NCBI GenBank assembly: GCA_035531955.1
Contig: DATKRZ010000067.1
Span: forward strand, 1 to 64,000
DNA from: Bog-756 sp035531955
GTDB taxonomy: Bacteria; Actinomycetota; Acidimicrobiia; Acidimicrobiales; RAAP-2
Direction: 5' to 3'
DNA length: 64,000 bases
This document shows, piece after piece, positions 1-7,851 of this stretch. Positions within the stretch are counted from its first letter, which is position 1; every line of letters starts with the position of its first letter. The translations under genes and the position numbers were made by a program. The notes under the pieces were generated by a model. It did not search any database, was not told the origin of the DNA, and saw only the letters and a list, made by a program, of their open reading frames with translations.

Positions 1-355
1 GGACACCCTCGAGCACCTCGAGAAGGGCGGCCGGATCGGCGGGGCCCGCGCCCTGCTCGGCTCGCTCCTGTCGATCAAACCGGTGGTCACCCTGGTCGAC
101 GGCGTGGTGGCGGAGGAGTCGAAGCAGCGGACCCGGGCGCGCTCTCTTCGCTACCTGGCCGACAAGGCCCGCGACTCCGCCCCCCTCAGCCGCCTGGCGG
201 TGTGCAACGGCGCGGCCACCGACATCGACTCGTTCCTCGAGATGATCGAGGGCGTCCGGTCCGAGCACCCGCCTGTCGTCGTCGACCTCGGCCCAGTGGT
301 CGGCACGCATACGGGCCCGGGAACCATCGGCCTGTGCATGGTGACCGCCGACTGA
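1..355 (+). CDS. DegV family protein, C-terminal part (5' end outside window)
   Basis: Only the last ~117 codons are present; the frame is open from base 2 to the TGA at 353-355. The visible sequence contains the DegV-type segment GGRIGGARALLGSLLSIKP followed by the C-terminal stretch GPVVGTHTGPGTIGLC, which closes the lipid pocket in this family. DegV/FakB proteins bind a fatty acid and present it to a fatty-acid kinase or carry it in the cytosol. The fatty-acid role is family knowledge, and the ligand here is unknown. A short gap separates it from the small membrane protein downstream on the same strand. Confidence 0.85.
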   Translation, partial: DTLEHLEKGGRIGGARALLGSLLSIKPVVTLVDGVVAEESKQRTRARSLRYLADKARDSAPLSRLAVCNGAATDIDSFLEMIEGVRSEHPPVVVDLGPVVGTHTGPGTIGLCMVTAD

Positions 356-433
356 CCCGGCTGCGCCGACCGTATGCGGGGAAGTGGTGGCGTCCGGCCG
401 GCCGGCGGGTCGCTCGGACTATCCTCGCATCCC

Positions 434-787
434 ATGGATCCGAAGCCCGAGACGCCCGCCGGCCGCCCACCCGGCTCCGGCATGCTCAGCAGTCTGCCCA
501 CCAAGGGTGCCGACCTGGTCGACACGCTGGTGGTGCTCCTCCGGGACAAGGCCGTCAATCCGCTGACCCTGGCCACCCGGGCCGTGGTGTTCGGCATCAT
601 CATCTTCGCCGCCAGTGTGGTGACCGTCACCCTCTTGTCGATCACCTTGATCCGCCTTCTCACCGTCTACGCCTTCAACGGCCGGGTGTGGCTCTCCGAC
701 CTGGTGGTCGGGGCCCTCTTCGTCATCGTGGGCATGGTGGCCTGGAGCCGGCGCTCCGAGCCGAGCGCCTCCTCCGAGCGCGTATGA
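434..787 (+). CDS. small two-helix membrane protein upstream of trxB
   Basis: A 117-residue protein with a Pro-rich N-terminus and two hydrophobic segments: roughly residues 45-75 (AVVFGIIIFAASVVTVTLLS) and 90-110 (WLSDLVVGALFVIVGMVAW). The tail is short and basic/Ser-rich. The size and two-helix layout resemble phage-holin-like or DUF-type inner-membrane proteins of Actinobacteria, but I recognise no specific family. The stop overlaps the trxB start as ATGA, so the two are probably translationally coupled. The ATG at 434 is preferred over a GTG-like start further upstream because residues before it look like untranslated leader. Confidence 0.6.
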   Translation: MDPKPETPAGRPPGSGMLSSLPTKGADLVDTLVVLLRDKAVNPLTLATRAVVFGIIIFAASVVTVTLLSITLIRLLTVYAFNGRVWLSDLVVGALFVIVGMVAWSRRSEPSASSERV

Positions 788-1752
788 CCGAGTCGAGGCA
801 GGTGGTGATCGTCGGATCGGGCCCGGCCGGGCTCACCGCGGCCATCTATGCGTCCCGGGCCCAGCTCGCCCCGTTGGTCATCGAAGGAGAGCCCTCGTCG
901 ACCAGCGACCAACCTGGCGGCCAGCTCATGCTCACCACCGACGTGGAGAACTACCCGGGGTTCGTCAGCGGGATCATGGGCCCGGAGCTGATGTCCGCCT
1001 TTCGGGAGCAGGCCGCCCGATTCGGCGCCGACTACGTCACCGCCAAGGTGTCCCGGGTCGACCTGTCCCGTCGGCCGTTCGGCCTCTGGGTGGGCGACCC
1101 GGAAGCGGAGGAGCCGACGTACGCCGCCGAGTCGCTGATCATCGCCACCGGGGCCCAGTCGCTCATGCTCAACCTGCCCAACGAGGAGCGGCTGCTCGGA
1201 TACGGGGTCTCGACCTGCGCAACCTGTGACGGGTTCTTCTTCCGCGGACGGAACATTGCCGTAGTGGGGGGTGGCGACTCCGCCCTCGAAGAGGCCCTCT
1301 TCCTCACCCGGTTCGCGGACAAGGTCACCTTGATCCACCGCCGGGGCGAGCTTCGGGCCTCCAAGGTGATGCAGCAACGCGCCTTCGCCAACCCGAAGAT
1401 CGAGTTCCTGTGGAATTCCTCGGTCATCGACGTGCTCGGTGACACCACGGTGTCCGGGCTGCAGGTCCGCGACAACCAGAGCGAGGGGGAGTCGGTGCTC
1501 GAGGTCGCCGGCCTGTTCGTGGCCATCGGACATCAGCCCAACACATCGCTGTTCAAGGGCCAGCTCGAGATGGAGGAAAACGGGTACCTGCGCACCTTCG
1601 ACGGGACCCGCACCAACGTCGACGGGGCCTTCGCCTGCGGCGATGTCCAAGACCACCGCTACCGCCAGGCGGTCACTGCCGCCGGCTCGGGGTGCATGGC
1701 GGCGCTCGATGCCGAACGGTGGCTCGAGGACCAGGCGGCCTCCGGCCACTGA
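784..1752 (+). CDS. trxB: thioredoxin-disulfide reductase
   Basis: A 322-residue NADPH- and FAD-dependent reductase that recycles thioredoxin in the cytosol. The N-terminal FAD motif GSGPAGLTAAIYA, the redox-active CATC centre in STCATCDGFFF, the NADPH Rossmann motif GGGDSALEEA and the C-terminal FAD-closing CGDVQDHRYRQAVTAAGSG are all in the usual order and spacing. Length is normal for low-molecular-weight TrxB. The start ATG overlaps the stop of the preceding membrane protein by four bases. Its substrate gene trxA lies 124 bases downstream, as in other actinobacterial origin regions. A much longer in-frame extension reaching upstream runs over other genes and is not credible. Confidence 0.97.
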   Translation: MTESRQVVIVGSGPAGLTAAIYASRAQLAPLVIEGEPSSTSDQPGGQLMLTTDVENYPGFVSGIMGPELMSAFREQAARFGADYVTAKVSRVDLSRRPFGLWVGDPEAEEPTYAAESLIIATGAQSLMLNLPNEERLLGYGVSTCATCDGFFFRGRNIAVVGGGDSALEEALFLTRFADKVTLIHRRGELRASKVMQQRAFANPKIEFLWNSSVIDVLGDTTVSGLQVRDNQSEGESVLEVAGLFVAIGHQPNTSLFKGQLEMEENGYLRTFDGTRTNVDGAFACGDVQDHRYRQAVTAAGSGCMAALDAERWLEDQAASGH

Positions 1753-1876
1753 GCCGCCTCCATCTGCGTCGCCGCGCCCTCCGGGAATGGCGGAGCCTCC
1801 GGGAGGGTTACACATGTCGAACCGATCAGGGATTTTCGAGGCAGGCCCGCCGGACGGGTAGGAGGAACGAGCCACC

Positions 1877-2203
1877 ATGAGTGAGAAGATCACCAACCTG
1901 AGCGACGCTAGTTTTGACGAGCATGTCAAGTCCTCAGACGTTCCGGTCCTGGTGGACTTCTGGGCGGAATGGTGTGGCCCGTGCAAGATGATCGCCCCGG
2001 TGCTCGAAGAGATCGCCACCGAGCAGGAGGGCAGGCTCGGGATCGCCAAGCTGAACATCGACGACAACCTGGACATCACCCGCCGGTTCGACGTGATGAG
2101 CATTCCCACCCTGATCCTGTTCAAGGACGGGGAGCCTGCTGCCCGGATCGTCGGGGCCAAGGGCAAGGGCCAACTCCTACAGGAGATCTCCGCCCACCTC
2201 TAG
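1877..2203 (+). CDS. trxA: thioredoxin
   Basis: A 108-residue cytosolic dithiol carrier reduced by TrxB. The active site WCGPC is in VDFWAEWCGPCKMIAP, the cis-proline motif is MSIPTL, and the conserved C-terminal KGKGQLLQEI segment is present. Length matches classical thioredoxin. A strong ribosome-binding site, AGGAGG, lies just upstream of the ATG. The trxB-trxA-cwlM-parB neighbourhood is typical of Actinobacteria and supports the name. Confidence 0.97.
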   Translation: MSEKITNLSDASFDEHVKSSDVPVLVDFWAEWCGPCKMIAPVLEEIATEQEGRLGIAKLNIDDNLDITRRFDVMSIPTLILFKDGEPAARIVGAKGKGQLLQEISAHL

Positions 2204-2273
2204 CCGGAGGGGTGGCCACTCCCCGACCGCCCTTGCCCGGGGCGAGCGCACCGGCCTGGCCCAGAGGGCCTGG

Positions 2274-3263
2274 GTGAACCCCGACCCCGAGATCCGGCTC
2301 GAGGTCGGTGACAACGGGTCGGCCACGACGGACGTCCAGCGCCGGCTCGAGTTGCTCGGCTTCTCGACCGGCATTGACCCGGTGGGGTCCTATCAGGCGG
2401 GCACCCGGGCCGCGGTCGAGGCGTTCCAGTACCGACGCGGCCTTCGGGTCGACGGGGTGTGCGGTGTGCAGACCTGGTCCGCCCTGGTCGAGGCGGGCCG
2501 CCGCCCCGGCGACCGCTTCTTGTACCGGAGGACCCCGATGCTGCGGGGTGACGACGTCGCCGAGCTGCAGCAACGGCTGAGCGCCCTCGGCTTCGACACC
2601 GGTCGGGTGGACGGGATCTTCGGTGACATGACGTCGGCCGCACTCGGTGAGTTCCAGCGGAACGTGGGCCTCCCCGTCGACGGGATCGCCGGGGCGTCGA
2701 CGGTGGCCGAGCTCCTGCGGTTCGGGACCCGCCACGACGGCACCGAGCTGGTCACCTCGGTCCGGGACCGGGAGCGCCTCCGCCAGTCGCCGCGGACCCT
2801 GGCCGATCGGCGGGTGGCCATCGGCGAGGAGGGCGGGCTCGACGCCACCGTGGCCGCCCTCCGGCGCCTCCTGGTGACCGAGGGTGCCGTGGTCTCGACC
2901 CACCACCACCCGGACGGATCGATCCAGGCCTCGGAGGCCAACGCCGGCGGTGCCGAGGTATACCTCGGGCTACGCCTCGGCACCGGGGAGCGCCGCTGCT
3001 CGACCGCCTACTACGCCGGCTACCGGTACTCCTCGCCTGGAGGCCGCCGCCTCGCCGAGCTCCTCCTGGGCACGATCTGCGCCTCTCTCGGGCTGGCCGA
3101 CGGCGGCAGCCGGGGCATGTCGTTGCCCCTCCTGCGGGAGACCCGGATGCCGGCGGTGATCTGCGAGATCAGTCCGGCCACGGTCGTCGTCGAGCAGGCC
3201 GCCGTCATCGCCCGGGCCGTCGTCGACGCCCTGTCCGAGTGGGTCGACACGCCCTGGGACTGA
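2274..3263 (+). CDS. cwlM: CwlM-like peptidoglycan-binding pseudo-amidase
   Basis: A 329-residue protein with two peptidoglycan-binding domains (about residues 12-75 and 88-150; repeats of VQRRL..LGF..G and LQQRLSALGFDTG) and a C-terminal amidase_3-type fold (about 170-325). The zinc-binding DPGHGG motif expected at the start of the fold is replaced by VAIGEEGG. The second His position reads GLRLG. Only the Glu in PAVICEIS looks retained. By analogy with mycobacterial CwlM, this argues for a regulatory, non-hydrolytic role in peptidoglycan precursor synthesis (inference). Start is GTG; no strong Shine-Dalgarno is visible. It converges on parB. Confidence 0.85.
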   Translation: MNPDPEIRLEVGDNGSATTDVQRRLELLGFSTGIDPVGSYQAGTRAAVEAFQYRRGLRVDGVCGVQTWSALVEAGRRPGDRFLYRRTPMLRGDDVAELQQRLSALGFDTGRVDGIFGDMTSAALGEFQRNVGLPVDGIAGASTVAELLRFGTRHDGTELVTSVRDRERLRQSPRTLADRRVAIGEEGGLDATVAALRRLLVTEGAVVSTHHHPDGSIQASEANAGGAEVYLGLRLGTGERRCSTAYYAGYRYSSPGGRRLAELLLGTICASLGLADGGSRGMSLPLLRETRMPAVICEISPATVVVEQAAVIARAVVDALSEWVDTPWD

Positions 3264-3322
3264 CGTGGGCCACTCCCCTCCGGCCGCCCCACCGTCGACG
3301 TCCACTTGACCCCCGGTCTGGA

Positions 3323-3359
3323 CGTAATCCACAACGTCATGCACAGGTTGTGGATTACG
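3323..3359. repeat. 13-bp perfect inverted repeat with DnaA-box-like arms
   Basis: Arms CGTAATCCACAAC (3323-3335) and GTTGTGGATTACG (3347-3359) are perfectly complementary with an 11-nt loop. Each arm holds TAATCCACA, one mismatch from the DnaA box TTATCCACA. It lies between the convergent ends of cwlM and parB, so a terminator is an alternative, but no T-run follows on either strand. Confidence 0.6.
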
Positions 3360-3383
3360 CTCTACCGTGGGTTCAGGGATCTG

Positions 3384-3454
3384 ATATCACGAAGAGTGGC
3401 CAAAGTCCATCAGCGGATTTCGTTATGTAATAAAAATACCACTCTTCGTGATAT
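3384..3454. repeat. 16-bp perfect inverted repeat with AT-rich 39-nt loop
   Basis: Arms ATATCACGAAGAGTGG (3384-3399) and CCACTCTTCGTGATAT (3439-3454) match perfectly. The loop ends in an AT-rich stretch unlike its surroundings. The right arm stops seven bases before the parB stop codon. It could serve as a bidirectional terminator of cwlM and parB or as a protein-binding palindrome; the long loop makes a standard intrinsic terminator less likely. Confidence 0.65.
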
Positions 3455-3460
3455 ATGGCT

Positions 3461-4399
3461 TCAGGCCGGGGACGCTCCGGTCCGGCCCACCATCAGCTTG
3501 TAGATCCGTTCGAGATCCTCGAGGGTGGCGAACTCCACCACCACCTTTCCGCGCTTGGAGGTGAGGTCGACCTTGACCCTGGTGTTGAGGTGACCTGAGA
3601 GCAGCTCTTCCAGCTCGAGAATGCCCGGTGGCGGCAGCCGGCTGGATCCCGATCGCCCCGGCCGACTGCCGTTGCCCCCCGGTTGCGTCCCGGAACCGCC
3701 GTCGTCGGCGGGGGACTCGTCCCTTTCGGCGTGGCCGCGGATCAGGTCCTCGACGGCGCGGACCGTGAGCCCGTCGGCGACGATCGTCTTGGCCAGGACC
3801 TCCTGGTAGCCGCGGTCCGGCGTCCCTAACAGAGCCCGGGCGTGGCCCGGGGTGATCTGGCCCTCGACCAGCAGCCGCTGCACCCCTGAGGGGAGTTGGA
3901 GCAGCCGGAGCGTGTTGGTCACCGCGGTGCGGCTCTTCCCGACCCGGCTGGCCACCTGGTCATGGGTGTACCCGAACTCCTCGATCAGCTGTTGGTAGGC
4001 TGCGGCCTCCTCCAGCACCATGAGGTCCTGGCGGTGCAGGTTCTCCACCAGGGCCTGCTCCAGGCTGAGGGTCTCGCTGGACGTCTGGACCAGGACCGGG
4101 ATGGTCTGGAGGCCGGCCCGACGGGCCGCCCGCCAGCGTCGCTCCCCGGCGATGAGCTCGAAGTCGTCGGCTGCCTCGCCCCCGATCTGCCGCACCAGCA
4201 CTGGTTGCAGGATCCCCAGTTCCTTGATAGAGGCGGCCAGCGAAGACATGGTGTCCTCGTCGAAGTTCACCCGCGGCTGGCGCGGGTTGGGCTTGATGCT
4301 CCCGATCGGGACCTCCCGCAGGGCTGACGATCGGTCGCCCACCACCTCGGTGGGGATCAGCGCGCTCAGCCCCTTACCCAGCCCGCTACGACGTGCCAC
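3461..4399 (-). CDS. parB: chromosome-partitioning protein ParB
   Basis: A 312-residue CTP-dependent DNA clamp that loads at parS and spreads to organise the origin with ParA. The N-terminal ParA-contact motif GLGKGLSALI, the NPRQPR box, the CTP-pocket motifs GERRWRAARRAG and ENLHRQDL, and the helix-turn-helix DQVASRVGKSRTAVTNTLRL follow in family order. A Pro/Gly-rich linker then leads to the C-terminal dimer domain. The GTG start is set by AGGAGG seven bases upstream and overlaps the parA end by 14 bases, indicating co-translation. A perfect parS site lies beyond parA. Confidence 0.97.
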   Translation of the reverse strand: MARRSGLGKGLSALIPTEVVGDRSSALREVPIGSIKPNPRQPRVNFDEDTMSSLAASIKELGILQPVLVRQIGGEAADDFELIAGERRWRAARRAGLQTIPVLVQTSSETLSLEQALVENLHRQDLMVLEEAAAYQQLIEEFGYTHDQVASRVGKSRTAVTNTLRLLQLPSGVQRLLVEGQITPGHARALLGTPDRGYQEVLAKTIVADGLTVRAVEDLIRGHAERDESPADDGGSGTQPGGNGSRPGRSGSSRLPPPGILELEELLSGHLNTRVKVDLTSKRGKVVVEFATLEDLERIYKLMVGRTGASPA

Positions 4400-5651
4400 C
4401 GCTGACCTCCTTGGCTAGTTCCCGATAGGCAATGGCCCCCCGCGAGGCGGAGTCGAATGCGGTGATCGGCTGCCCGAACGACGGAGCCTCGGAGAGCCGA
4501 ACCGTCCGGGGGATCACATTGCGACAGACCTTGGTGCCGAAGTGGAGCCGCACCTCGCTGGCCACCTGGTCGGAGAGCTTGGTGCGTGCGTCGTACATGG
4601 TCAGGACGATGGTCGAGATGTCCAGCTTCGGATTCAGGTTCGAGGCCACCAGGTGCACGTTGCGCATCAGTTGGCTCAGACCTTCGAGTGCGTAGTACTC
4701 GCACTGGATCGGCACCAACACCTCGTCGGCCGCGGCCAGCGCATTGACGGTGATCAGGCCCAGGGACGGCGGGCAGTCAATGAGCACGTAGTCGAAGTCG
4801 TCGATGATCGACTCGATGGACTTCTTGAGCTTCAGCTCTCGGCTGAAGGCCGGCACCAGCTCGATCTCGGCACCGGCCAAGGCGATGGTGGCAGGCGCCA
4901 CGAACAGGTTCTTCATGCTGGTCGGCTCGACGCAGTCCTCAAGCGAGGAGTCCCGCATCAACACGTCGTACATCGAGAGCTCGAAGTTCCTGGCGTCGAT
5001 CCCCAGGCCGGTGGTGGCATTGGCCTGGGGGTCCAGGTCGATGACCAGCACCCGGAATCCGATCTCGGCCAGCGCCGCCCCCAGGTTCACCGACGTCGTC
5101 GTCTTTCCCACACCGCCCTTCTGGTTGGCCACCGCCATCACCCGCGGAAGGGTGTTTCCCGAGGCCGCCTGAGGCTCACCGACTTCCCCATCGGCCTCGG
5201 ACTCCGCCGCCGGGGTGACCAGGTCCGCACTCTCAACCACAGGTTCGGCGACGGCCTTGCCGGTGGCGACCGGAGCCGGGCGCTCGATGGTCTCCGTCAC
5301 CGAATCGGCACGTTCGATCACCGGGGCCACGGGATCGGTCGCGGATCGGTCGGGCCGCTGGGCCGCAGAGGCAGGAGGGAGCACGTTGTCGAGCTCCGCA
5401 TGGGCGGTGGCCATCTCGGAGATGGTTTCCCGGAATCGGCTGGCTGGGACCGGATCGGCCGGCGTCGGGGGTACCCCGGTGGTCGGCAGGACGTCCGGAT
5501 CGGCCGCCCCCACCGGATCGGCTTCGAGCGGCGGGGGAGTGTGGATCAGGGTCACCGCTCCGTTGTCACTCGGATCGGCCCTCGAGGTGGGGCTGGGGTC
5601 CTGGACGTCCTGGGGCGAGGACTTGTTGCGGCCTCGACGACGGCCGCGCAC
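4386..5651 (-). CDS. parA: chromosome-partitioning ATPase ParA (Soj) with long N-terminal extension
   Basis: A 421-residue Walker-type ATPase. The deviant P-loop KGGVGKTTTSVNLGA begins near residue 175, followed by VLVIDLDPQANATTGLG and the DNA-binding C-terminal half. It forms ATP-dependent dimers on the nucleoid that move ParB-parS complexes. The first ~165 residues are low-complexity, rich in Pro, Asp and Glu and poor in hydrophobics. ParA proteins of other bacteria often lack most of this, so the true start may lie further in; the GTG at 5651 is the longest option. The operon with parB overlaps, and the parS region lies immediately upstream. Confidence 0.95.
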   Translation of the reverse strand: MRGRRRGRNKSSPQDVQDPSPTSRADPSDNGAVTLIHTPPPLEADPVGAADPDVLPTTGVPPTPADPVPASRFRETISEMATAHAELDNVLPPASAAQRPDRSATDPVAPVIERADSVTETIERPAPVATGKAVAEPVVESADLVTPAAESEADGEVGEPQAASGNTLPRVMAVANQKGGVGKTTTSVNLGAALAEIGFRVLVIDLDPQANATTGLGIDARNFELSMYDVLMRDSSLEDCVEPTSMKNLFVAPATIALAGAEIELVPAFSRELKLKKSIESIIDDFDYVLIDCPPSLGLITVNALAAADEVLVPIQCEYYALEGLSQLMRNVHLVASNLNPKLDISTIVLTMYDARTKLSDQVASEVRLHFGTKVCRNVIPRTVRLSEAPSFGQPITAFDSASRGAIAYRELAKEVSGGTS

Positions 5652-5731
5652 TATCGTCTCATCGAATCGGCAGGGTTCAAGGTGTTCATATTCTCCTGCA
5701 GCCCGAACCAGGTCAAGCCTTTCATCGAAAA

Positions 5732-5747
5732 TGTTTCACGTGGAACC
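5732..5747. promoter_or_regulatory. parS: near-consensus parS site
   Basis: TGTTTCACGTGGAACC matches 14 of 16 positions of the consensus TGTTTCACGTGAAACA. It is about 80 bases upstream of the parA start, so ParB binding here could both nucleate partition complexes and repress parAB. Confidence 0.75.
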
Positions 5748-6001
5748 CTCGATATGGCCAGCGCAGGACTCACCGCGCGCTCCGTTCCACGGGGGACCGA
5801 GGCCAACCGGAGCTCCGACTGCCTGTTCCGACCGCCGCCCGCCGGACCGGCTCTTGCGCCATCAAGCGATGTGCGGCCCCGGCGCCGGTCAGAAACGCTG
5901 AACCCGCTGTGGCCGCTCGTCCGCCCGGAGATCTTTGTCGGGAGGTCCACGACCAGGGCGGGGCTCCGGACCTCCCGGGTTCCCTCGCTGCGGCGCCCCG
6001 G

Positions 6002-6017
6002 TGTTTCACGTGAAACA
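6002..6017. promoter_or_regulatory. parS: perfect parS centromere site
   Basis: TGTTTCACGTGAAACA is an exact 16-bp palindromic parS. It sits about 350 bases upstream of parA and roughly 6 kb from the dnaA-dnaN origin, the usual position for ParB loading. Confidence 0.95.
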
Positions 6018-6096
6018 GTCGGGACGGGGGTGGGGCCGCCGCCGGTCCTTCGTGAACGCAATGCCCCTTCCGGACCAGGGTCTCGACCAATGGCGA

Positions 6097-6780
6097 TCAG
6101 AACAGCGGCCGCTTGGCCGGCACCCCGACACGCCTCGGATAGCGGTCGCTGCTCGGTTCCACCTTCAGCAGCACCCGGTAGCCGAACCGGTCATCGAACC
6201 TGACGTCTGCCGCCTCGGTCAGCCCCACCTCGGCCAGGCCCCCTCCGGGCCATCGGTCCGCCCCACTCCCCTCGGGCGGCTCGGACACCACCAGCAGGCC
6301 GCCGACCTCCAACAGGGGAGCGCCGCACTCGGCCGCCACCGGTGGCGGCCCGAACGATCGACTGGTCACCAGCTCGAACTGCTGACGGAAGGCCGCATCC
6401 CGGGCCACCGCCTCGGCCCGGCCTCGAAGGACCTCGACGGTGCCGCCCCGCCTCCAACCGATGGTCGAGGCGTCGAGGAACTCCGCCCGCCGCTCATTGA
6501 CCTCCAGCAGCACGGCCCGGCACTCCGGCCAACAGGCCACCAACACCAGTCCGGGAACCCCGCCCCCGGTTCCCAGGTCGACGAACGAGGTGGGCCGGCG
6601 GGCGAGGACCGACTCCGCCGCGAAGACGAACCCGAGCGAGTGGTCGATCTGATCGGCCACGGGCATTGCACCCATAAAGCCCTGATCGGCCGAGCGGCGG
6701 AGTATCCGGTCGACCTCGGGCGGGACCCGGCTCCGCAATTCGGCGAGGATGCCCCCGGGCTCCGGCGGTCGGAGGGGCAC
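6097..6780 (-). CDS. rsmG: 16S rRNA (guanine-527-N7) methyltransferase
   Basis: A 227-residue SAM-dependent methyltransferase of the RsmG/GidB family, which makes m7G527 in 16S rRNA; loss in other bacteria gives low-level streptomycin resistance. The SAM motif FVDLGTGGGVPGLVL, the following acidic residue in LLEVNERRAEFLD and the later VTSRSFGPPPVAAE segment are in family order. The parB-parA-rsmG-jag-yidC series is the standard context. It starts 24 bases after jag on the same strand. The N-terminus is slightly short and Pro-rich, but length is normal. Confidence 0.92.
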   Translation of the reverse strand: MPLRPPEPGGILAELRSRVPPEVDRILRRSADQGFMGAMPVADQIDHSLGFVFAAESVLARRPTSFVDLGTGGGVPGLVLVACWPECRAVLLEVNERRAEFLDASTIGWRRGGTVEVLRGRAEAVARDAAFRQQFELVTSRSFGPPPVAAECGAPLLEVGGLLVVSEPPEGSGADRWPGGGLAEVGLTEAADVRFDDRFGYRVLLKVEPSSDRYPRRVGVPAKRPLF

Positions 6781-6804
6781 CGCCCGGCCCGCTCTCGCGG
6801 TCGT

Positions 6805-7848
6805 TCAGTTCGACGGTTCGATCACCACATACCTCGTGGGTTCGGTGCCGTCGGACCGGGTCTCCACACCCTCGATCTCGTTCACCGCGTCGTGGACGAC
6901 TTTGCGGTCAGCAGGAGACATGGGCTCGAGGGCCCGCTCCTCGCCCGAGGTCTTGACCTCATGCACGATGCCCTCGGTAAAGCGGCGCAGGGCAGCCGAG
7001 CGCTTCTCCCGGTAGCCGCCGACATCCACCAGGATCCGGTCGGTCCGACTCTCCGATTGGCGCTGCACGAAGGTACGGGTCAGATCCTGGACAGCCGCCA
7101 GCGTGGCCCCACGAGGGCCCACCAACAGCCCGAGGTCGTCTCCGGCGGCAGCGACCTGAACGGTGTCCTCGTCAATTTCGGCGAAGGTGACCTCCGCGGT
7201 CAGGCCGAACTCCCGCACCAGGCCGGCAACGAACCCACTCGCCGCCTCCCCTTGTTGCTCGAGGGTCAGTGACTCTTCCATCGTGTCCTCGCTCTCCCCG
7301 GACCTCTGCCCGGAACGCTGCGTCTGCTGTCTCGACGGGCCGTCGTTGGTGGGCTGGTTGCCACTACCCCTCGAACCCCGTCGGCGTCTCGGCCGGCTCG
7401 CACCGTCGGCTCCCGAGGCGTCCTTGTCGGACCCGGAGCCATTGGTCCGGCTCCCCTGATCATCCCTCGATCCGCCGGCCGGCGATCCGGCGTCAACCCC
7501 GTCCGCCGACCCTTCCCCTTTGCCATTGGCCGTCCGCGAAGGCGGGCCGGCCCCAGGAGAACGGTTCCGTCCCCCGGTGCCGCCATTGGCACCAGATCCA
7601 CCGCCACGGGTGCGATCACCCCCGGACCTCCCGCGGTCCGGCCGCTGCCGTCTCCCGCGTTTCGGCGGAGGTGCCACCGGCCGGACACGGGCCTGAACCC
7701 GTGCCTCTCCCCGCAGCCGGCCGAACAATCCGGCCTTCGGCTCGCTGAGGACCACGAACTCGGCGTCGTCCTCGGCGACCCCGAGAAGGTCGAGAACGAT
7801 CTCCTTCGCTTCGGGAAGGGACTTACCACTGGCTTCCACCCACTCCAC
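6805..7848 (-). CDS. jag: Jag/KhpB RNA-binding protein
   Basis: A 347-residue protein with an N-terminal Jag_N domain (residues 1-55, EWVEASGKSLPEAKE to FGRLRGEARVQARV), a long Gly/Arg/Ser-rich disordered linker (60-190), a type II KH domain (LLVGPRGATLAAVQDL) and a C-terminal R3H domain (LEPMSPADRKVVHDAV). In other bacteria KhpB binds many RNAs with KhpA and affects cell elongation. The basic linker is far longer than in low-GC homologues. It follows yidC with only three bases between stop and start, so both are in one operon. Confidence 0.93.
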   Translation of the reverse strand: MEWVEASGKSLPEAKEIVLDLLGVAEDDAEFVVLSEPKAGLFGRLRGEARVQARVRPVAPPPKRGRRQRPDRGRSGGDRTRGGGSGANGGTGGRNRSPGAGPPSRTANGKGEGSADGVDAGSPAGGSRDDQGSRTNGSGSDKDASGADGASRPRRRRGSRGSGNQPTNDGPSRQQTQRSGQRSGESEDTMEESLTLEQQGEAASGFVAGLVREFGLTAEVTFAEIDEDTVQVAAAGDDLGLLVGPRGATLAAVQDLTRTFVQRQSESRTDRILVDVGGYREKRSAALRRFTEGIVHEVKTSGEERALEPMSPADRKVVHDAVNEIEGVETRSDGTEPTRYVVIEPSN

Positions 7849-7851
7849 TGA

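Larger units (their letters stand above)
5652..6096. other. parA-rsmG intergenic region (centromere region)
   Basis: About 445 bases without a credible gene. The region holds a perfect parS at 6002-6017 and a near-consensus copy at 5732-5747, and presumably the parAB promoter. Open frames across it have no recognisable domain and unnatural composition. Confidence 0.7.

Noticed and set aside
202..783. 194-residue N-terminal extension of thioredoxin reductase
   Set aside because: Runs antiparallel in character over DegV and the small membrane protein; composition is unnatural.
3411..3438. Resemblance of the AT-rich loop to a dif/Xer site
   Set aside because: Only a few bases agree with the known arms, and dif is expected near the terminus, not beside oriC.
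5779..5799. Possible third parS (GTTCCACGGGGGACC region)
   Set aside because: Only about 10 of 16 positions match the consensus, and the central CACGTG is disrupted.
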